Positions 1 through 14,039 of a DNA stretch of 64,000 nt are shown here, piece by piece. The position numbers and the translations under genes are program-made. Position 1 is the stretch's first letter. Every line of letters starts with the position of its first letter. The notes beneath the pieces were generated by a model that did not search any database, was not told the origin of the DNA, and saw only the letters and a list, made by a program, of their open reading frames with translations. This DNA comes from Strongylocentrotus droebachiensis (taxonomy: Eukaryota > Echinodermata > Echinoidea > Camarodonta > Strongylocentrotidae). The stretch spans positions 1-64,000 of the forward strand of contig JAVYIG010007162.1 of the NCBI GenBank assembly GCA_035222895.1, in the 5' to 3' direction.

Positions 1-562
1 ATTGAAAATGAACCACATAATTGCTAGGGTAAATATTAAATGAGCGCTGATTTGGAGTGACTGTATTTTTTCAAGATTTTAAATGCACACACTTAAAAGC
101 ATGGACCTACAACATGCTTGAAGCTAGGCAATGTCAATTGATCTTGTGCACAGAAAGAGGCTTTCCGTCACAGGTATTCATTTTGAAATGAGTTTGATTT
201 TACACCAAGGAGTAGCATGTGCATCCATCTAGTCTATATGACAGGGCACCTAGAGAACTTGAATATAACATATTTGTAATACTTTTGGCAGGAGCAGAGA
301 TATGTAAGCTTGATGGGCAACTGAATAAATTGTTGAATATACCATTTACGGTTTCCTTTAATTTTTACCTCACTCTTTTTAATTAAAATTACTCCAATCT
401 CTTTCTCTCATCTATATCTATGCAAATGTTTGCCTCATTTCTGTCTTTCTTTCATTTCTTTCTCTCTTTCTTTCTCTCTCTTATAATCTCATCCTCTCTC
501 TATGGCTGTTCAGACATTTCTCTTCTATTCACACTCACCATATCCTCCATATATACCCCTTG

Positions 563-567
<5 letters not shown>

Positions 568-598
<31 letters not shown>

Positions 599-650
599 TC
601 TCCCTCCCCCCCCCCACCCCCTTCCTCTCTCTCTTCCTATAACTTTCTTG
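568..650. repeat. Poly-A followed by C/T-rich tract
   Basis: A run of about 26 A is joined directly to CTCTCTCTCC and C-rich sequence. Confidence 0.9.
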
Positions 651-1312
651 TTTTCCTTTCCCTATATAATCCTCCCCAGATACCTATATGAACAGAATAT
701 AGTACAAACCATGTAAGTAGATAGTACGTAACATATAATCCAGGCCCTGACAGTTAATGGTTGCCATTGGAAACCATGTATACTGAACCGAACTAGATAT
801 ACGTAGCCTTTGTAAGATCAATGTACAATATTTGCATTTAGATAGGATTCATCTGGTAAGTAACAGTCAAGGATATATTCTCTGCATACTATGTGATTTC
901 AGTACAAGATTTTTGTAAATTGGAAGCCATTTTTTTTGCAGCTTTATAATTCCAGAGAAAAACATTTGTTGCAGTTACGCTAAATTAATATTCCACAGAT
1001 AGATGGAATATGAAATGCTAATCTAGAAGGTTAAGAAATAATTTCCTTTGTACAAAATAAATGAAAAGGCATTTCATTAAATTCATAATTGAAAGTATTT
1101 GGGGTGTTCAGAAATGCAACAAATATCTCAAGGCCAAGAAAAAAGATTCTTACATTTCCCTTTGAAATGTTGTGAAAAGGAGGAGAGGTTGTGTGTTGAT
1201 TGCTATATATTCCACATATAATATTCATCAATACACTTTTTTTTCTTCATAGAAATTAATTTGTCTAAATGCACTTTTAGAGGTTTCTGTGAAAGGAAAG
1301 ACATAGAGTTAA

Positions 1313-1639
1313 GCTATGGTCACAAATCTGAGCAGCGACCGACGATCAGTAGCCTGCTCGGTCGCTGCTGGAATTTAGGCATCGCCCAGCAATTAGGTCG
1401 GTGCCGGGCGGCAACCGCCCAGGCACCGAGCGTATTTTGGGCGGCGAGTGAAAAGTGAGCAGGCGCCGCCCAAATTTTAACTCCGCGCTAAAACTTCAGC
1501 AGCGGACCCGAGCGATGCCCTAAAACGAGCGGTGCCTGGGCGGCCGCCGCTCGGTGACCGGGCAGCCGCCGGGCAGAATTGGTTAAAAACTCGCCGCTCG
1601 GCCGCCGAGCAGGCTACTTTGGGGTTATGTGACCATAGC
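1313..1639. mobile_element. GC-rich inverted-repeat (foldback) element
   Basis: The element starts GCTATGGTCACA and ends TGTGACCATAGC, an exact 12-bp terminal inverted repeat. The interior is strikingly GC-rich in an AT-rich background and is full of short GGGCGG, CCGCCC and CGAGC words in both orientations. AGTAGCCTGCTCGG near the left end pairs with CGAGCAGGCTACT near the right. Terminal inverted repeats without coding sequence suggest a non-autonomous DNA transposon. No clear target duplication is seen. A GA microsatellite begins 15 bp to its right. Confidence 0.75.
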
Positions 1640-1653
1640 ATAAGGGCATATGC

Positions 1654-1794
1654 AGAGAGAGAGAGAGAGAGGAATAAATACAAATTATATAGGCTATATA
1701 TATATAACAAGAGGGAAAGAGAAAAATATTTCAAGATAGAGGGAAAGACAGAATGGATAGAGAGAGAAAGCGAGAGAAACAGAGAGAGAGAGTA

Positions 1795-1827
<33 letters not shown>

Positions 1828-1852
1828 AAGAGAGAGAGAGAGAGAGCAAGAG
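1654..1852. repeat. GA-rich microsatellite
   Basis: Interrupted GAGAGA runs, longest at about 1785-1846. Ser/Leu-rich and Arg/Glu-rich ORFs on the two strands are products of this repeat. Confidence 0.95.
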
Positions 1853-2736
1853 GAGATTATACAGGAGATAATGATAAAAAGAAACAAAAGAGAATATATT
1901 TGTTGGGGGGGGGGAGGAATTGAAAATATTCAGTATGGTAGAGGAAGTGATGTGGAGGAATGCAAAAGTGCAAGTGGAATCCAAATTCTGAGAGATATTT
2001 TTATTTCTTGGCTGATTTGGTTCAATTTTGGAAGTACATTGTCACCCAGCAGATTCATTCATTGCCATGGTAGCAAGGTAGGAATGCAGGTGGTTTAGAG
2101 AGGTCAATTACAAGGGCAAAAGATCTCCAACAATCAGCATTTCATTGGTTGAAAGTCAAAAGGACGCTATGTTAAGTTAGCTCTATGTTAAAGTTTAAGG
2201 GCTACCACCCTTCTGGCTTTCACCAGACAATTCATAATCACAATGTTCTAAAATGCAAGCTGAGAAAACAACATAGTACCGGTACTGGTTCAAAAATAGC
2301 TTTACATTCTTTCTTTTTTATATATCTAGCCTATACAATTACATATAAATATATTTCATTTCTGCATCTCTTTTTTGTTCCAACCTTTAATTCCAGTAAC
2401 TAGCTTTCTTCCCCCACCCCAATCTATTGTACTCTAAAAGGCAATTTTCTCCCTCTCCTACATTTCTTTTTCATATATTTTTTTCACCTGTTGAATTCTA
2501 TGCCAGAGATGACTCGATTGGAAATGAATTGGAAATAAATTGGAAATCGATTTAAAATGTAAATGAAATTATCAGCATAAATTAATTAAAGAATGGCCTA
2601 CACAAAGCGATCGTTCTTTCATGGCATGTTCCTCATACCTTTATTTATGGAATGCTTTGAATTTCTCTAAAATTCAATCTACATAACTACATGTTTACCA
2701 TTTCTGTATTTGTGTTACATACATTTTACCCTCCAA

Positions 2737-2742
<6 letters not shown>

Positions 2743-2794
<52 letters not shown>

Positions 2795-2804
2795 CTCCCT
2801 CCGA

Positions 2805-2838
<34 letters not shown>

Positions 2839-2895
2839 CCCCTCTCTCCTCTCTGTCTTTCGCCTTCTCTATCCACCTCCCTCTCCAGACCTCAT
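2743..2895. repeat. CT microsatellite
   Basis: Long TCTCTC runs broken by CCCTCCGACTCC and CCCCCC. Confidence 0.95.
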
Positions 2896-5509
2896 CCTCT
2901 CCCTCATGGCTATAACTAAGTTCAACTACACTACAAAAGAATAAATGTTCTCCTTCGAGGTATGTTTGTACATGAATTACAAACCTAACTGGAGCATAAG
3001 ACCTTGGACAAATTTTGTAAATCCATTTTTCGATTCACAAGGGGAACGAAAGAAACCCAGAGATTTCTTATCAAAATCAAGGCTAAGCCTGAGTCAACTC
3101 TGAAAATGGGACATGATTCGGTTCACAAACTCTAAATTCTTGAAATATGACTGACACAGAAAATTATGACAGAGGTTCTAGAATTTTCATGTTCTGAAAC
3201 AAGTCTTGACATCAATTGGGTATTACAATTATGTGTAAGAACATTGTTCAAGGAACTGAGCAACAAATGTCTAATTTGAGAAACAAGATTTTTACAAGGA
3301 AACACAATCCAATTGAAACCTAGAAAATGAAAGAAAATCAAACAAGGCCCCTACCTCCATTAACAATCACTTCACTAGTTTCAAATGAAGTTTCAAGCTT
3401 TCTTAGAAGATACACATGTTTGATTCGTTTGAAGAATTAGTAGGTATCAGGGAAAATTAATTATGAGTGGGGAGCATTTAGCCCATGCAAGGCTGAGAGA
3501 GAGAGAGAGCACTGAAATTTACTCTTCTGTAAATACACCCAAATGAAGCTTTCATAAACAAAAAGATTTTTTTTTTCCACTGACAAGTACCCTGACAAAC
3601 TGCATACCCATTATTTTACAATATAACTTTCAAATTTACACAACATCCAAAAAGGAATATTTGAAATGCAAAGTTATAAACATTGGGTCTATTTCAGTAT
3701 TCACTAGGACCCTTTCAAAGGTCACACGCACTTTGCCCGATGACATTTCTGTCAACAAATAAAACACAACTGTTCTGCATCAAATTCACACCTCAGTTCA
3801 CCACAAACAACCTTCACAATTTCTAGTTCAATATCAAAACTAGGCTCAGGAATGACAAAAGCAGGCTGCTACCATGCATGGACCCAACCACTCGGCTAAC
3901 AACGAAGACAGCTGATTTTAGATAGTATGTTCTGTTAAGATAACACAAAATTGATAAATTCTGATTTATTTATTTTTCTCTTCAAAAGAAGGGGTTTGTG
4001 TCACTTTAGGCAAGCCATAAGCTGTCCCTGGTTGTGGATAGAATAGATACACAAAGTGGTTTAGGTTCTGAAAAGCTTGCGCTTCAACTATATGAAAAAG
4101 ATTTGTATACTTCGCTTCACAGGGAAAAAAATTACTTAACAAATTTTGGGGGCTACTTTTCAAGCTTGCTTGTATGAAAATAATACTCTATAATTTGTTT
4201 TGCATTGAACTCTATGCAAATTTTAGGGGGCACTTTTATGACTTTCAGGGGCTTTTTTTGGCATTTCGGGGGCTAATTCGCCCCGAGCCCCCATGTATTT
4301 ATTTCCTTGTCGCTTCATTAATTTGCAGCTAATATAATTTTATTACAGCTATCAAACGAAGAAAATTCTCCTGAAAAGTATGAAATTCTCACTCTTGCAA
4401 TCTACTGATTTTAGGTCCACACCTTGAAGAATTCAATGTACCATCCGTAAATTTCTCATTGTTTTAAGGTTTTTAATGAAGACACCTCACAAGTCATTGA
4501 ACTTTAATTTACTGAATTGCTAAAGCTATTATTTACACAAGAGAATCAGAATGTTGCTTGGTGCCTATAATTTCCTGTCACTGATGTATTTTAAACTCCA
4601 TATTGATAAAACCCAATGGGACTAGCTCCCCATGAAATGTCATTGTAATTTTGTTTGTTGTATATGAAGACAAAAACACATGCTCTTTGTGGGTGTTCCA
4701 TTGTTACTAAATTGACGATGAAAAATGGCAGGATATGTCACGCTTTCAAGAGAAAAGGGGAAAGGAATGCATCATTTCCATGTCTCACGGATATGGATGA
4801 GTTAAGTATTTGAGGCAAGGGAACAATGATTATTAGAAAACAAAGAAACTGGTTAAATGGGGGATGACCCCCCCCCCCCCCTCCTCCTCTCTGAAACTCA
4901 GTGTTCCAGTTCTTGCCCACCACTGCTACATTCATTTTTTTTCTTCATTATCTTTCACCCCTCACCATTGCGTGAGAATTTCACCAAGTATGGTCCTACA
5001 ATATAAATAATTCTTATGTGACTTTGACTGGCTTACATATTTCAATTATTCAGTAAATATTATTTGGTTCTAACAGAGTTTTGAGTTTTAGTCTACATTT
5101 TGCCCCTAAATATCTGCAGTCCTTCATCTCTATATTTTTGTCTGTGTCTCAGCCTTTCTGACCATCTCCCTGTCACTCTTCTTTCTATCTTTCTTTCTGT
5201 TTCTCTCTTCTCCGCTCTCTCTCTCTCTTTCTTTCAGCTTGTCTCTCTTTCTTTCCTACTTAAGTCATAATTTCTCATTTTATGTCCAACTCTCTACATA
5301 TTTATATTTCTCTCTTATCTTCCTGTCCATCTTTCTGTGTGTCTCTCTCTTTATTCTTTCAGCTCATTTCCCTATTAATTTTCAGTTTATTTGTCTCTCT
5401 GTAAGTCTACTTGGCCTTACTTTTGTTTTGTCTGTTTCTCTGCATGCTTACCTTATCTCTCAGTCTATCCCAGGATTTACCATAACTCATTGGTCTATCC
5501 GTACATGTC

Positions 5510-5692
5510 AGCATGTCCATCTTTGTCTCTCTCTCTCTCTCTTTTTGTCTCTCTCCCTCCCCTTTACCTTCCTTCCTTCGTCTGTATGTTCCTCCCTCCC
5601 TCCTCCCCCCCCCCCTCCCTCCCTCCCTCCCTCCCTCCCTCCCTCCCTCCCTCCCTCCCTCCCTCCCTCCCTCCCTCTCCCTTCCCCTCCTT
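5510..5692. repeat. CT and CCCT microsatellite
   Basis: CTCTCT changes into a near-perfect CCCT tetranucleotide array at about 5600-5690. Period 4 gives Pro/Ser/Leu-rich ORFs in all three plus frames. Confidence 0.95.
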
Positions 5693-7941
5693 CTTGATCT
5701 TGATCGATTGATTGATCTATTTCTCGGTTTCAGTCTCTCATTTCCATTTTCTTCTAGTCTCTCTATCCATTCTTATGCTGACCTACCTCATTTTATTGAC
5801 TTATTTCCCCTCATCTGCTCGATAAGATTATTATGATAATAGCCAGAAGGAAATGTTAAATGACAGGGTTAATTTAACATCATTATCCAACCTGACATTG
5901 ACCAACAAGAATGATGATGACCGTATACTCAGGTCTGAAATCAATTGAGTGGACATCCTCATGCCCTTGGACATGAAGGTTGTCAAAGGGGGGGGGGGGG
6001 GGTTATACCCCCGTGCAATTGCTCCACTGTTAATTTCCTACACTGAACAAATCTCTTAATCCCAACTCCCAATCAAATATATTATACCTAGCACTAACCT
6101 TAACTACCATATACATTTTGATGAAATTAAGAATGAATAAAATGTCACCAAAGCAAATGATTGGATCATCCAAAGGGGTGGGGGTGGGGTGGGAGTCTCC
6201 TTTTAGACTATCTGGAATCCAGGTGAACTCATGAGTCTCGGATTAAATGCTTGATCTTCAAAAGGTAGGGAAAAGAAGAGGCAAAGAGCAAGAAGAAAAG
6301 ATGAAAACATGGTGTAAAGAGAAAGAAATCTGACAAGAGATTTAAAAAAATATCATGAGTGACATCACTAGATCTCAAATCATATTTATTTGAGGTCCAT
6401 ACATAGTCATAATTTTGTAAAAATATATTTTGGCCAATTTGCATTTCTAATCAAATTGCAGAGACATTATTACTTCACCAATTTGAAAGTCCCAAATGAA
6501 TAGTGATCACATCTTTTGAAAGTTCATATTTTCTAATCGTCTGTCCAATTCCATTCACATTTTTGCCAAACTTCTCCTCTTATTTTTCTGCTTTCCTTCA
6601 TAGCAACTATCTGATAAGATTGGATTTCCCATTAAATTCAAAATAAAAATCTAAATGTTTATTCAATAATGGGGTCAGAGGATGTAGGAGAGAGAACAAG
6701 TATCGTTTGTAGGTTGACTCACTACTGAGCCAGGGGCTGCCATCATCCCGAGAAATCTAGGTCACGTTTCTATGTAACATAATCCTTTTAATTCAGCTTC
6801 ACACGCTACATGCAAGAAAACACTCACTTCTTGGAAGACATTCGCTAATGACTGATGTTCCACGCATCTGTCATTAATGTGCAGGGTGCATGAGAGTCAG
6901 AGTTGAGATGAACTTTATGGAAAAGATGATTTTCCAGGGTTGTAGTTCTTAATGACCTCCTATTCACAAAGTGACTTTCATCAATTGAATTCTTGAATTA
7001 AACAAAGGCAATTGACAAAGACCATGTATTTACACATCCTAAGTTTGACACATATTGGAATTTGCATTCAAGTATATCATTAAAATATCAGTCTTGAGCT
7101 TCATGAAGGAAAATGTAAGATTTAATTGTTATCGGTAGGCGATTTGTTTTGGAACTTAATAACACAAGAAACATGTGATTTTTTTGATTTTTTTTAATGG
7201 GCATCAGAAAATTACGGTAGGAAATATGGAAACAAATATTTGTAATGGTCTTTAATGGTGGGCATTATATCAGGGAATATATACTGTCTGTTGAAAGCTA
7301 GGATCTTAACTCACATACTTTTCAACAGATTTTAACACCTTTCTGGCTCTCAACAGATGATATAAGACCTTAATATAATGAGAGAAGTTCAGTGATGTGA
7401 CTGACCCCTTTAACATGAGTTCCATTCTGTTTCATGATGACTGCAAAGATATACAAAGACCCAATTCCCCAAATTAAATCAAACTGATAGACTGGCAAAT
7501 AGCGATGTTTGTACTCGCTCCCATCCCTCCTCTCATCACCCTAACAGACCTACAAAGACTTGCTTTGCTAAGGAGATAATCTAGGTAGAAATGAGCAGTC
7601 TTTCTGGTTCCTACCAGGGAGTGCATGTACCTCCCGCATGTTCCAACCGGGCAATCCTACAGAATTTGCTACCGAAGTACACTTGCCAAATTTGGTGGGG
7701 TAATTCTTACATATAAGTTTTGTTAGGGGGGAAAACAACCCTTTTGAGCAGGCACAATAAATGAATGCAGGCCTTTTACTTGTATAATATCTTCATTTTC
7801 CTATTATCTCTTTTGAGGGGTCAAACATTTTAATCTTGCAAGCCTTCTGTATTTTTTGTATGACTCTAATCACTTTACAATTGACAAAAAAAGTTAGCTT
7901 TCAAGAATCTCTCTCATAATGAGTTACGACTGTTCCTAATT

Positions 7942-9230
7942 GAATCATCAGCACAAACTTCAGGATTATTAATCGATCTAGATCAGTTGCACCAGTTTAT
8001 AAGACAGACAGGGGTGTCATCATTAACTGCACTCTGCCAGTTCTCATAAATGACAGTAAATATAACTTTTAAATCAAAAGTAGTTCAGCTCTAAACGTTT
8101 TGCACTTTTTGAGAGTTATTATTTTCCCCCTTAGATGTCATTGTTATATCGCATTTACCATTAAACTGATTTTCATGAACATGATGTCATCTAATAACAG
8201 ACAGTTATTGTTACAATTGTTCCAAAATGATTATGGCTTTAGGTTTTATTTTAATTTATTCACATTTGATTCGATTTATGGTTTTGAATCATCAGCACAA
8301 ACTTCAGGATTACCATAAGATCTAGATCAGCTGCACCACACTATAATACAATAATGTCATCATGACCTGTACTCTGCCAATTCTCATAAATGACAGTAAA
8401 TATAACTTCTAAATCAAAAGATGTTCAGCTCTAAACGTTATGCATTTGTTGACAGTTATTATTTTCCCCCTTATATGTCAATGTAATAGGGCATTTCCCA
8501 TTAAACTGATTTTCATGAACATGATGTCATTTAATTACAGACAGTTATTGTTACAATTGTTCCAAAATGATTATGGCTTTAGGTTTTATTTTAATTTATT
8601 CATATTTGAGTTGATTTATGGTTTTGAATCATCAGCACAAATTTCAGGATTGTTATTAGACCTAGATCAGTTGCACCACACTATAATACGATGGAGCCAT
8701 CATGACCTGTACTCAGTTCCTAAAAAGGACAGTAAATATAATCAAAAGTCGTTCAGCTCTAAACGTTTTGCATTTTTTAAGAGTTAATATTTTCCCCCTT
8801 AGATGTCAATTTAACATCCCATTTAATTGATTTTCACTAACATGATGTCATCTTATTACAGACATTCATTGTTACAATTGTTCCGAATTATTATGGCGGT
8901 AGGTTTCATTCTAATTTATTCACATTTAATTCGATATATAGTTTTGAATCATCAGCACAAACTTCAGGATTAATATTAGATAAAATTCTAGATCAGTTGC
9001 ACCACACTATAATACAATAGTGTCATCATGACCTGTACTCTGGCAGTTCTCATAAATGACAGTAAATATAACTTCTAAATCAAAAGTTGTTCAGCTCTAA
9101 ACGTTATGCACTTGTTGAGTTTTTTTTTCCCCCCCTCAGATGTCAATGTAATAGCGCATTTTCCATCAAACTGATTTTCAAGAACATGATGTCATCTTAT
9201 TACAGACATTTATTGTTACAATTGTTCCAC
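7942..9230. repeat. Tandem repeat of about 320-344 bp, nearly 4 copies
   Basis: The phrase GAATCATCAGCACAAA recurs at 7942, 8286, 8626 and 8946 (spacings 344, 340, 320). Each unit also carries TGACAGTAAATATAAC, TCAGCTCTAAACGTT, TTTTCCCCCTTAGATGTC and AACATGATGTCATCT in the same order. The similar ORFs at 8100-8318 and 8440-8787 are repeats of the same non-coding unit. The last copy breaks down at about 9230. Confidence 0.9.
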
Positions 9231-9924
9231 TCGTGTTTCTAAAAAACTTATCTCTGACAGTGCTACTGTTTTCCGATAACCTGTGCCCACGCAGAGTTCT
9301 TTGCCAAGAGAGGAATTCAATGATAATAATAATAAGATTATGGTGGCAGGTTCGATTTTATTTTCTTCACATTAGATTTGAGTTATGATTTCTAGTTCCA
9401 TTTTTTATCAACATATTTTGAACATGATGGATACCATACCTCTCTCACTTGTTTTGAAATCTAAGATCAAAGACAAAGAAAATATACTTTATAGGGAAGA
9501 GTAACTGTTAAATCTTGAAGATATAAACACAGTAGAAAACCCATGAATATCTCATAAAAAGAGAAATGTTAACATTCCCCCCTAACACTTCCTGACTTTT
9601 GTATCAATAGGTTAACCCTTTGCTTACAGGAACCTGGTGGTCCCTGTGTTAAGCCTATGGGACCTTAACAATTCAGTTGTCAATAGGTTAACAGATGAGC
9701 ATCTGGAATGGTAACCTATCCCCCTTTCCGATCTTTCAATCCATAGAATAAAGGATAACAGTCAATGTTTTGATCCCGTCTCATCCTTCCTGTCACCAGT
9801 CAAGCAGATGTGACAGGGATAGTTTACTACGAGGGGATTTAACCCAAGAAATGAGTACAGTCTGCAAAGTATGTAGTACAGCTACTTGATGCTAGCTAGG
9901 GTTTCAATTTCTTTTTCTGTCAAG

Positions 9925-9947
9925 AGGGGGGGGGGGGGGGGGGGGGG
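9925..9947. repeat. Poly-G run
   Basis: About 23 consecutive G. Similar shorter runs occur at 5988-6002 (G), 4868-4880, 10975-10996, 15002-15011 and 15931-15941 (C). Confidence 0.9.
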
Positions 9948-11199
9948 TGATTTGAAAGATAGAAGTATAACTGGCAAAAACTCTGAGAGCTCAAAATGTA
10001 ATTGGGAGAAGGAAAGGTATTTCGGGGAGAAATGTCATGAACTTTCCAGTAACAGCTTAAATTCTAATTGGAGGTGCTTACCAGATGTTATTGTGGGTAT
10101 ATATTGAACTTTGGTAGCCTTTATTACAACAACAACAAAGGAATCACAGAATGGAAAGAAGAGGTTTTTAAAATATACACAAATTGCAATGTAACTTGCA
10201 AGCTAATAAACAACATTCCACTGCCAACATAATTATTTCTTTATATTTGATTTACAAAAGATTAAATGCTTACATAGATGCTATACATTTTGAAGAGTAT
10301 TTACAATATCAGAAATTTCTATAGATTCAATGTAGAAAGAAGAAATGCAAGCATGATTGTGAACAACAAATTTAACAAGACACTTTTCACGTCAACAATC
10401 TATCTGCAGGCAAAAAACAAGGATCAGATATATTCCATGAATTCTTTGTTTTGTTAAAGTTGTTATTTCAATAAATGTTAAATATTTTCTGATTTATACA
10501 CATTATTCCTCCATGCTATAAAAGCAGCATACACATATATATGACGCCTTCATAATCCATCTATATCTACTCCCAAATAAACACCTCAACAGAGATTCAT
10601 GATTTCATGATGGATCATATATAAATATTGACTTGTCTGTGACGTGCTGTTTACAATACTGCTCTTAAGGATGGTTTACGGTCTAAATCCTTTCACAAAG
10701 TCTCTCAATGTTTGCATCTAATGAAGAATTTTTGAACTATATTTGCACTTATTCTAATGTACACCAGCAGTGAATACTATTCATGAAAACAACATGAAAA
10801 TTCATGTTCTTTCCTTAAACACATTCTCATCAAACTTCTCATGATATTTTCTTTTCTTTTTTGCCCTTCTCCTATTGGTGAACTTACTGGCATTTTATTT
10901 GAAATGATTAAAACGTATAACACTTATGACACAGAATTAAAAATAGGAAGCTCTATGAGAAATATGAATGCTAACCCCCCCACCCCCCCTCCCCAAGTTT
11001 AATCTGTGTTTGTAGTCTGTATATTTCCCTTATTTCAGTATTCTTCATTGAATCTGTTGCAAATCATCATCAATTATTTCCTTCTAAAAAAAACATGAGC
11101 TTACTCTTTCCCTCTCTATCTCTCCTTTCTTTCTTTTGCCTCTTTTCAATTTGTTCTTCTTTCTTCTCTCTCTCTCATCCCCAGCCCATACCTTGCTCA

Positions 11200-11208
11200 T
11201 CTCTCTCA

Positions 11209-11280
<72 letters not shown>

Positions 11281-11365
11281 CCTCTCCCCCTCTCTCTCTT
11301 CTCTCTCTGTCCGTCTGTCTGTCTCTCCCTCTCTCTCTCTTTATGTCTGTCTCTCTGTCTGTCTG
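11200..11365. repeat. CT microsatellite with CTGT variants
   Basis: An uninterrupted CT run at about 11212-11271 is followed by CTGTCTGTCTGTCTC variants. Confidence 0.95.
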
Positions 11366-11914
11366 ATGTCAACTTGACGTGCTAACATGCATCACGCAAT
11401 GACATATTCACTACCAAGTTCACAGCATCCCATGACCTCCCTCTAACATTCCTGCCGTTTTGCAAAATTCATCCCATATTTCTTCAATTTCACTCAAAAT
11501 TGATAGTCAAGGAAACGGACCCAATCATCTAAGCTAATCATCTTGCAGGAAATCTACTTTGTCCAAAAACTTCCTCAATAGACAGGCGATTGCACTTTAC
11601 ATTGGACGATTCCGTTCCTTCACTTTCTGTTTTTATCTTGGAAATTACCCTTATCGTTAATTTTTCCTCATGAAGTTTGTTGATATCTGTATTTTTCCAT
11701 ATATCTTGGTTAAATTTTTCCTAATTCATTAGTCTCTTTTTTTCTTCATTTTGTACAGTGAAATTTTAAGGGACAGTTAAAAAATATATATTCAAAAAGG
11801 CTATATTTGATTTCACAGGAAGATGTATATATAGTTGAAGAATGAGAAAAGATGTGATTTTCTTATGCACAACAAAAAATTAATGCATAAGTGCAGAAAG
11901 TGGATGGGACAAAA

Positions 11915-11995
11915 AAGCAAAGAAAGACAAAAAAGCAAAGAAAGACAAAAAAGCAAAGAAAGACAAAAAAGCAAAGAAAGACCAAAAAGGATTGA
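11915..11995. repeat. 18-bp tandem repeat
   Basis: The unit GACAAAAAAGCAAAGAAA is repeated about four times. Because the period is a multiple of 3 it gives a KSKERQ repeat on plus and a FFAFLS repeat on minus. Neither is likely to be a protein. Confidence 0.9.
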
Positions 11996-13768
11996 GAGGC
12001 AGAACGAAAGTATATCCCAGGTTATAGCTCATGATAAATAAGACTATGATGGTTATAAAAGTGATAAGAAATGAGGGAGATAACGCATAATGCATATTGG
12101 ATTCAAAGGGGAAAAGGGAAGATATTACTTTTCTGGTAATCATGCACCTGTCTGTGGGCTCTTCTATCTTTTTTCCACTCCATCATAAGACACTGATACA
12201 TCAAACCACGACAAAATTTGATCAGTTTTCTATGAATGATGACTTGGTGACAGATATGTAAACAAACGCTGACAGCTGATAACGATTCGCCTGAATTTAT
12301 GTCATCAAACTACCATATTTATCAGATTTACGCTTGGATTTCAAGAAACTTTTGCATTTCAAAAATCTAAGTGCAAACAAAGCTGCCCAACAAAAGACTA
12401 TTCACTACAGTCTAGGAAAAGGGGTTGGGATCGAGGATGGAGGGGAGAGAAAGGCAAAATGTCAAAATGATTCAAACTCGAAGCAGGTTGACTCTTTGAA
12501 CATGAATTAAATCGTTGCTATGTCAATTATAATCAGGACTGATGGCCTGTTCACTCTATGGGAAATTTATTCATAAAACGTATAAAGAAGCATCAAGAAA
12601 GGAGCGTACAGACTAGATAACAACATCCTAAAAAGAAAGTGAAATGTTGTATCAAGAAACTGGTTTTGACAAAGTCAGTTGACTTGACTACTGGCCAATT
12701 TCGGTATGATACAACATTGAGACTAGAACAGGATGCTGATTCTTTATAAATTTTTTATTTGAAAATAAAATGATACTCAAACATTTGTTCAGACTAGGAA
12801 AAATGTGTTCATTTGTATGTAATGTAGAAATAAGATTCTCATTACCGGTAGCTGTATGATGAAATCTAGTGGTCTGAAAGTTTAGTAAATTTCCAAAATA
12901 ATGGATAGTATAAAACTTGCAATACATCTTTTGTGTAACTTTGTTGTTTCAACAAAAATGCACACAGATTTGTTAAGGAGTTAGATATTTTCCACATTTT
13001 ATCATACAAATTTGATCCTAAAATTCCACATTTCTACGACCCTTAAAAACTAACAAAATCCCAAAACCAGGCCAAACTAAACCATTATGCAAATGTTTGC
13101 CTGAAATTTAGGTATGTGTGTTTTGCTTTCAATAAATAACTGGGGCAAGAATTTGATATTTCAAATAACCACTGTTTGCTATTAGATGTCAAAATGAATT
13201 ATTTCAACAGGGCAGTGGCATAGTTATGAGGGTATTTATGTAAACATTCATTGCTGGTCCAAAACTAGATTGAAGTTCAATCCTTCAATACTCTGTATTT
13301 TAGTACCACTCTTTCTCTACTTTAGAACTTGTTTTAATGAAATATTTTTGAAAGTTATTATATTTGTGGACTACTGAAGCTGAATTAAAGCATGATTAAC
13401 TTTTTTTTTTTTAAAGGATAAAACAATTATTTGAAATACTGTTGCACAGTTTTCCAGAGCTTAAGCTGAAGGCTAATCTTCTATAAGGCCTTTTGAAATT
13501 ACAGAGATTTTACACCATATTGTGCATTCTACAATAATGAAATACCATGTCACTGTTATGAGAAAACCAGTATTTGGATATTTAGAGAGTTTGGTGGTAA
13601 GCGCTTTATAAGTAACGTTTATATTATTAGTATTATCATGAGGTGGCCATATCAGATATCATATGTATGTAGTATGATATATCCTCGAGCAACAATTGTT
13701 CCCTCTCAAGTCATTTTCTTAACAAAAATCTTAACTTGAACCCTGTATCAAACACTTTACCTAATTGT

Positions 13769-13855
13769 AACCATAACCCTAACCCTATCCCTAATGCTCA
13801 CCCTGGCCCTAACCTTAAACCTAAGCCTAACTCAATCCTAAAGCCCTCTAACAAC
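13769..13855. repeat. Degenerate interstitial telomere-like CCCTAA tract
   Basis: The tract reads ACCATAACCCTAACCCTATC and continues with CCCTAATG, GGCCCTAACC, TTAAACCTAA and GCCTAACTC variants. The core matches the metazoan telomere hexamer with about one change per unit. Confidence 0.75.
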
Positions 13856-14039
13856 CTTTCTTTGACAAAAAATAAAACCAGAGGAGCAACAGCAAAGTAT
13901 GTCCTCTGCTGAGAGCTAGATGGGCCTTATATCACTCATATACTTTTTCACAGATCACTATTTCTTTACCTGCCACAATCTGGGGCAGGTGTATATTAGG
14001 GAACAAACCTAAAGCTCACAAGCTCATGGTCACATCCAG

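Noticed and set aside
1477..1984. Ser/Leu-rich and Arg/Glu-rich ORFs over the GA/CT tracts (also near 2700, 5240-5836, 11100-11385, 44511-45331)
   Set aside because: They are translations of dinucleotide or tetranucleotide repeats and lack any non-repetitive coding sequence or splice context.
11835..12143. KSKERQ repeat protein and its antisense FFAFLS repeat
   Set aside because: An 18-bp repeat gives both; no start context, splice sites or extension beyond the repeat.
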